From Nisaea acidiphila (GTDB lineage: Bacteria > Pseudomonadota > Alphaproteobacteria > Thalassobaculales > Thalassobaculaceae), in assembly GCF_024662015.1 (NCBI RefSeq), contig NZ_CP102480.1:3342501-3406500 (forward strand): a stretch of DNA of 64,000 bases, read 5' to 3'. The position numbers were made by a program, and so were the translations under genes. Below, piece by piece: positions 62,856 to 64,000 of this stretch. Position 1 is the first letter of the stretch, and each line of letters starts with the position of its first letter. The notes beneath the pieces are model-generated. The model made no database searches, was not told the DNA's origin, and saw only the letters and a program-made list of their open reading frames with translations.

Positions 62856-64000
62856 TCAATGCAGCATCCGCGGCCCGTCGACACTCGCCCCGATCGCGGC
62901 CAGCAGCGCCGCCCTGATCCGCCGGATGCTCTGACCCTCGGCGAAGGCCTGTTCGAGCATCCTCTCCGCTTCCGGATGAATCTCCGGCAGGGCGAAAGGA
63001 TCGACACCAAGCTCATTGGCGATCTCGGTCTTGAGGCTGTCGAGGATCGCCGGCAGCTGCTTGGCGTTCGGCGACGTAACCCGCACGACGGTGACCCGGT
63101 TAAGCAACGGCTCTGGAAGGCCGGCGAGACTGTTCGCCGAGAGGATCCAGTTCACCGCAGAGAGATCGGCGGCGGTGCAGAGATACTCGTCGTACCAGCT
63201 CCTGGACGTCTCTGGCTCCAACATCGCCAGCAGAGTGTCGACGATACGACCGTTGTGCCTTGAGAGCCCCGCCTTCTCGACCTCGTCGACGAGGATCATG
63301 GGGTTCGCGCAGTTGCCGTCGCGGATCGCACGAAGAACCGCGGAAGGCTCGCCCGTCGACCATCCCTTGGAGGTGCCAGCCAGATCCCGGTTGTCGCTGT
63401 TGCCGCCGCAGCCGATGGTCCTCATGGGCAGCCCTGCAAGTTCGGCAAAGCGTCGGGCAAACCGGGACTTGCCGGTGCCGGGCTCCCCGAGCAGAAGCAG
63501 CGGCCGGATGCGGATCGCGGAGGACGCATTTTTGCGCAGGCGCCCAAGAGCGAGATCGCGGCGGATATGGTCAACCGCATCCGCCATCCAGGAAAACTCT
63601 CGCGTGAGATGACGCTTGAGCTCGTTGGGATTGTTGCCCAAGAGAGGCAGGGGCTTCGCCAGCCGGTCCCATCCCTGGCGCTGCAACTCGTCCCTAGGAA
63701 CGTAAGCAGGGAGCACGGTTAGCTTGGCGGCGCCGCTGCCTGGCATGCCCTCCTCGGTCTTCCGGGGCTCGGGCAGGGCCGGACCGCCGCCACGCGCGCG
63801 ATCCTCTTGCTCGAGCGCATCGCGTGTCGCACTGGTGTCGGAGAGATCGCCGGCCGCCGAGAGGATCACAGCTGCCGTGCGGTAGCGCTGGTGACTCTCG
63901 TAATCCAGCAGGGCCTCGAAGGCCCTTGCAAGCGGATCGAGACGGATCCAGCCCTCGGCCATGGTGAGAAGATGGCGCCGCCGCCGCTTCCATTCCGCGA
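62856..64000 (-). CDS. AAA+ ATPase, Lon-like AAA module (runs off the window)
   Basis: The visible 381 codons contain a complete AAA+ module: Walker A LLLLGEPGTGKSRFARRFA, Walker B MILVDEVEKAG, sensor-1 WILSANS and an arginine-finger-like LPEPLLNRV, then a C-terminal lid. It resembles the ATPase part of Lon but no serine protease domain follows. An ATG exists at 63,962, yet the frame stays open to the right edge (AEWKRRRRHLLT precedes it), so the start is probably outside. It converges on the unknown trio. Confidence 0.8.
   Translation of the reverse strand, partial: AEWKRRRRHLLTMAEGWIRLDPLARAFEALLDYESHQRYRTAAVILSAAGDLSDTSATRDALEQEDRARGGGPALPEPRKTEEGMPGSGAAKLTVLPAYVPRDELQRQGWDRLAKPLPLLGNNPNELKRHLTREFSWMADAVDHIRRDLALGRLRKNASSAIRIRPLLLLGEPGTGKSRFARRFAELAGLPMRTIGCGGNSDNRDLAGTSKGWSTGEPSAVLRAIRDGNCANPMILVDEVEKAGLSRHNGRIVDTLLAMLEPETSRSWYDEYLCTAADLSAVNWILSANSLAGLPEPLLNRVTVVRVTSPNAKQLPAILDSLKTEIANELGVDPFALPEIHPEAERMLEQAFAEGQSIRRIRAALLAAIGASVDGPRMLH

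Overview
The window looks like a high-GC alphaproteobacterial chromosome, probably a marine, Rhodospirillales-type heterotroph. That is an inference from gene content: ectoine synthesis, carnitine/betaine catabolism, many TRAP, TTT and ABC uptake systems, and PhoCDET/PhnCDE-type transporters. No 16S rRNA is present to fix the taxonomy. It opens with the 3' end of a 23S rRNA gene, a 5S rRNA gene and a strong terminator. Then follow a PAS protein/chemoreceptor pair separated by one in-frame stop, and a tripartite tricarboxylate transporter operon (TctC, fused TctA-TctB, FAD-dependent reductase/dehydrogenase). At 8.3-15.7 kb a divergent GlxA/CdhR-type regulator faces an operon that can convert gamma-butyrobetaine or carnitine to glycine betaine: BKACE, carnitine dehydrogenase fused to a thioesterase, acyl-CoA dehydrogenase, ADP-forming acyl-CoA synthetase and a CaiD-like hydratase. 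Convergent to it is a phnDCEE-nptA operon for phosphonate/phosphate import. At 21-26 kb a MarR-family EctR-like repressor is divergent from ectA-ectB-ectC-ask. Two matching TTAG..CTAA dyads lie in the intergenic region, so the osmotic control circuit is readable from the sequence. The glycine betaine and ectoine modules together point to compatible-solute metabolism. The 26-40 kb stretch is catabolic: an ABC ATPase, two RidA proteins, PuuA/PuuB-like putrescine genes, a sugar-type ABC operon with no ATPase of its own, a D-amino-acid dehydrogenase-like flavoprotein, an ACAD10/11-like dehydrogenase, a frameshifted sulfolactaldehyde/3-hydroxyisobutyrate reductase, a DODA-type dioxygenase, DoxX and a LysR regulator. 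At 40.4-45.8 kb a second phosphonate/phosphate importer (PhoCDET-like, with an extra binding protein) follows a recognisable Pho box. At 45.8-52.2 kb are two back-to-back hybrid histidine kinases. One is operonic with a response regulator and an EAL domain that appear to be a single gene broken by a frameshift. At 52.2-58.9 kb lies a sugar-acid module: RraA-family protein, arabinonate-type dehydratase, an unannotatable 45-residue membrane peptide, fused DctQM, DctP and a divergent GntR regulator with a perfect operator-like inverted repeat. After a tRNA-Met(CAU) gene at 58,969-59,045 the composition drops abruptly to AT-rich DNA and an accessory segment begins. It holds an AlpA-like regulator, a ribbon-helix-helix-like protein, a short HUH relaxase-like protein, a repeat cluster that could be an oriT, three tightly coupled unknown genes resembling in layout a TraK/TraL (StbB) mobilisation module, and an AAA+ ATPase running off the right edge. 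This tRNA-linked segment is the best candidate for something undescribed.
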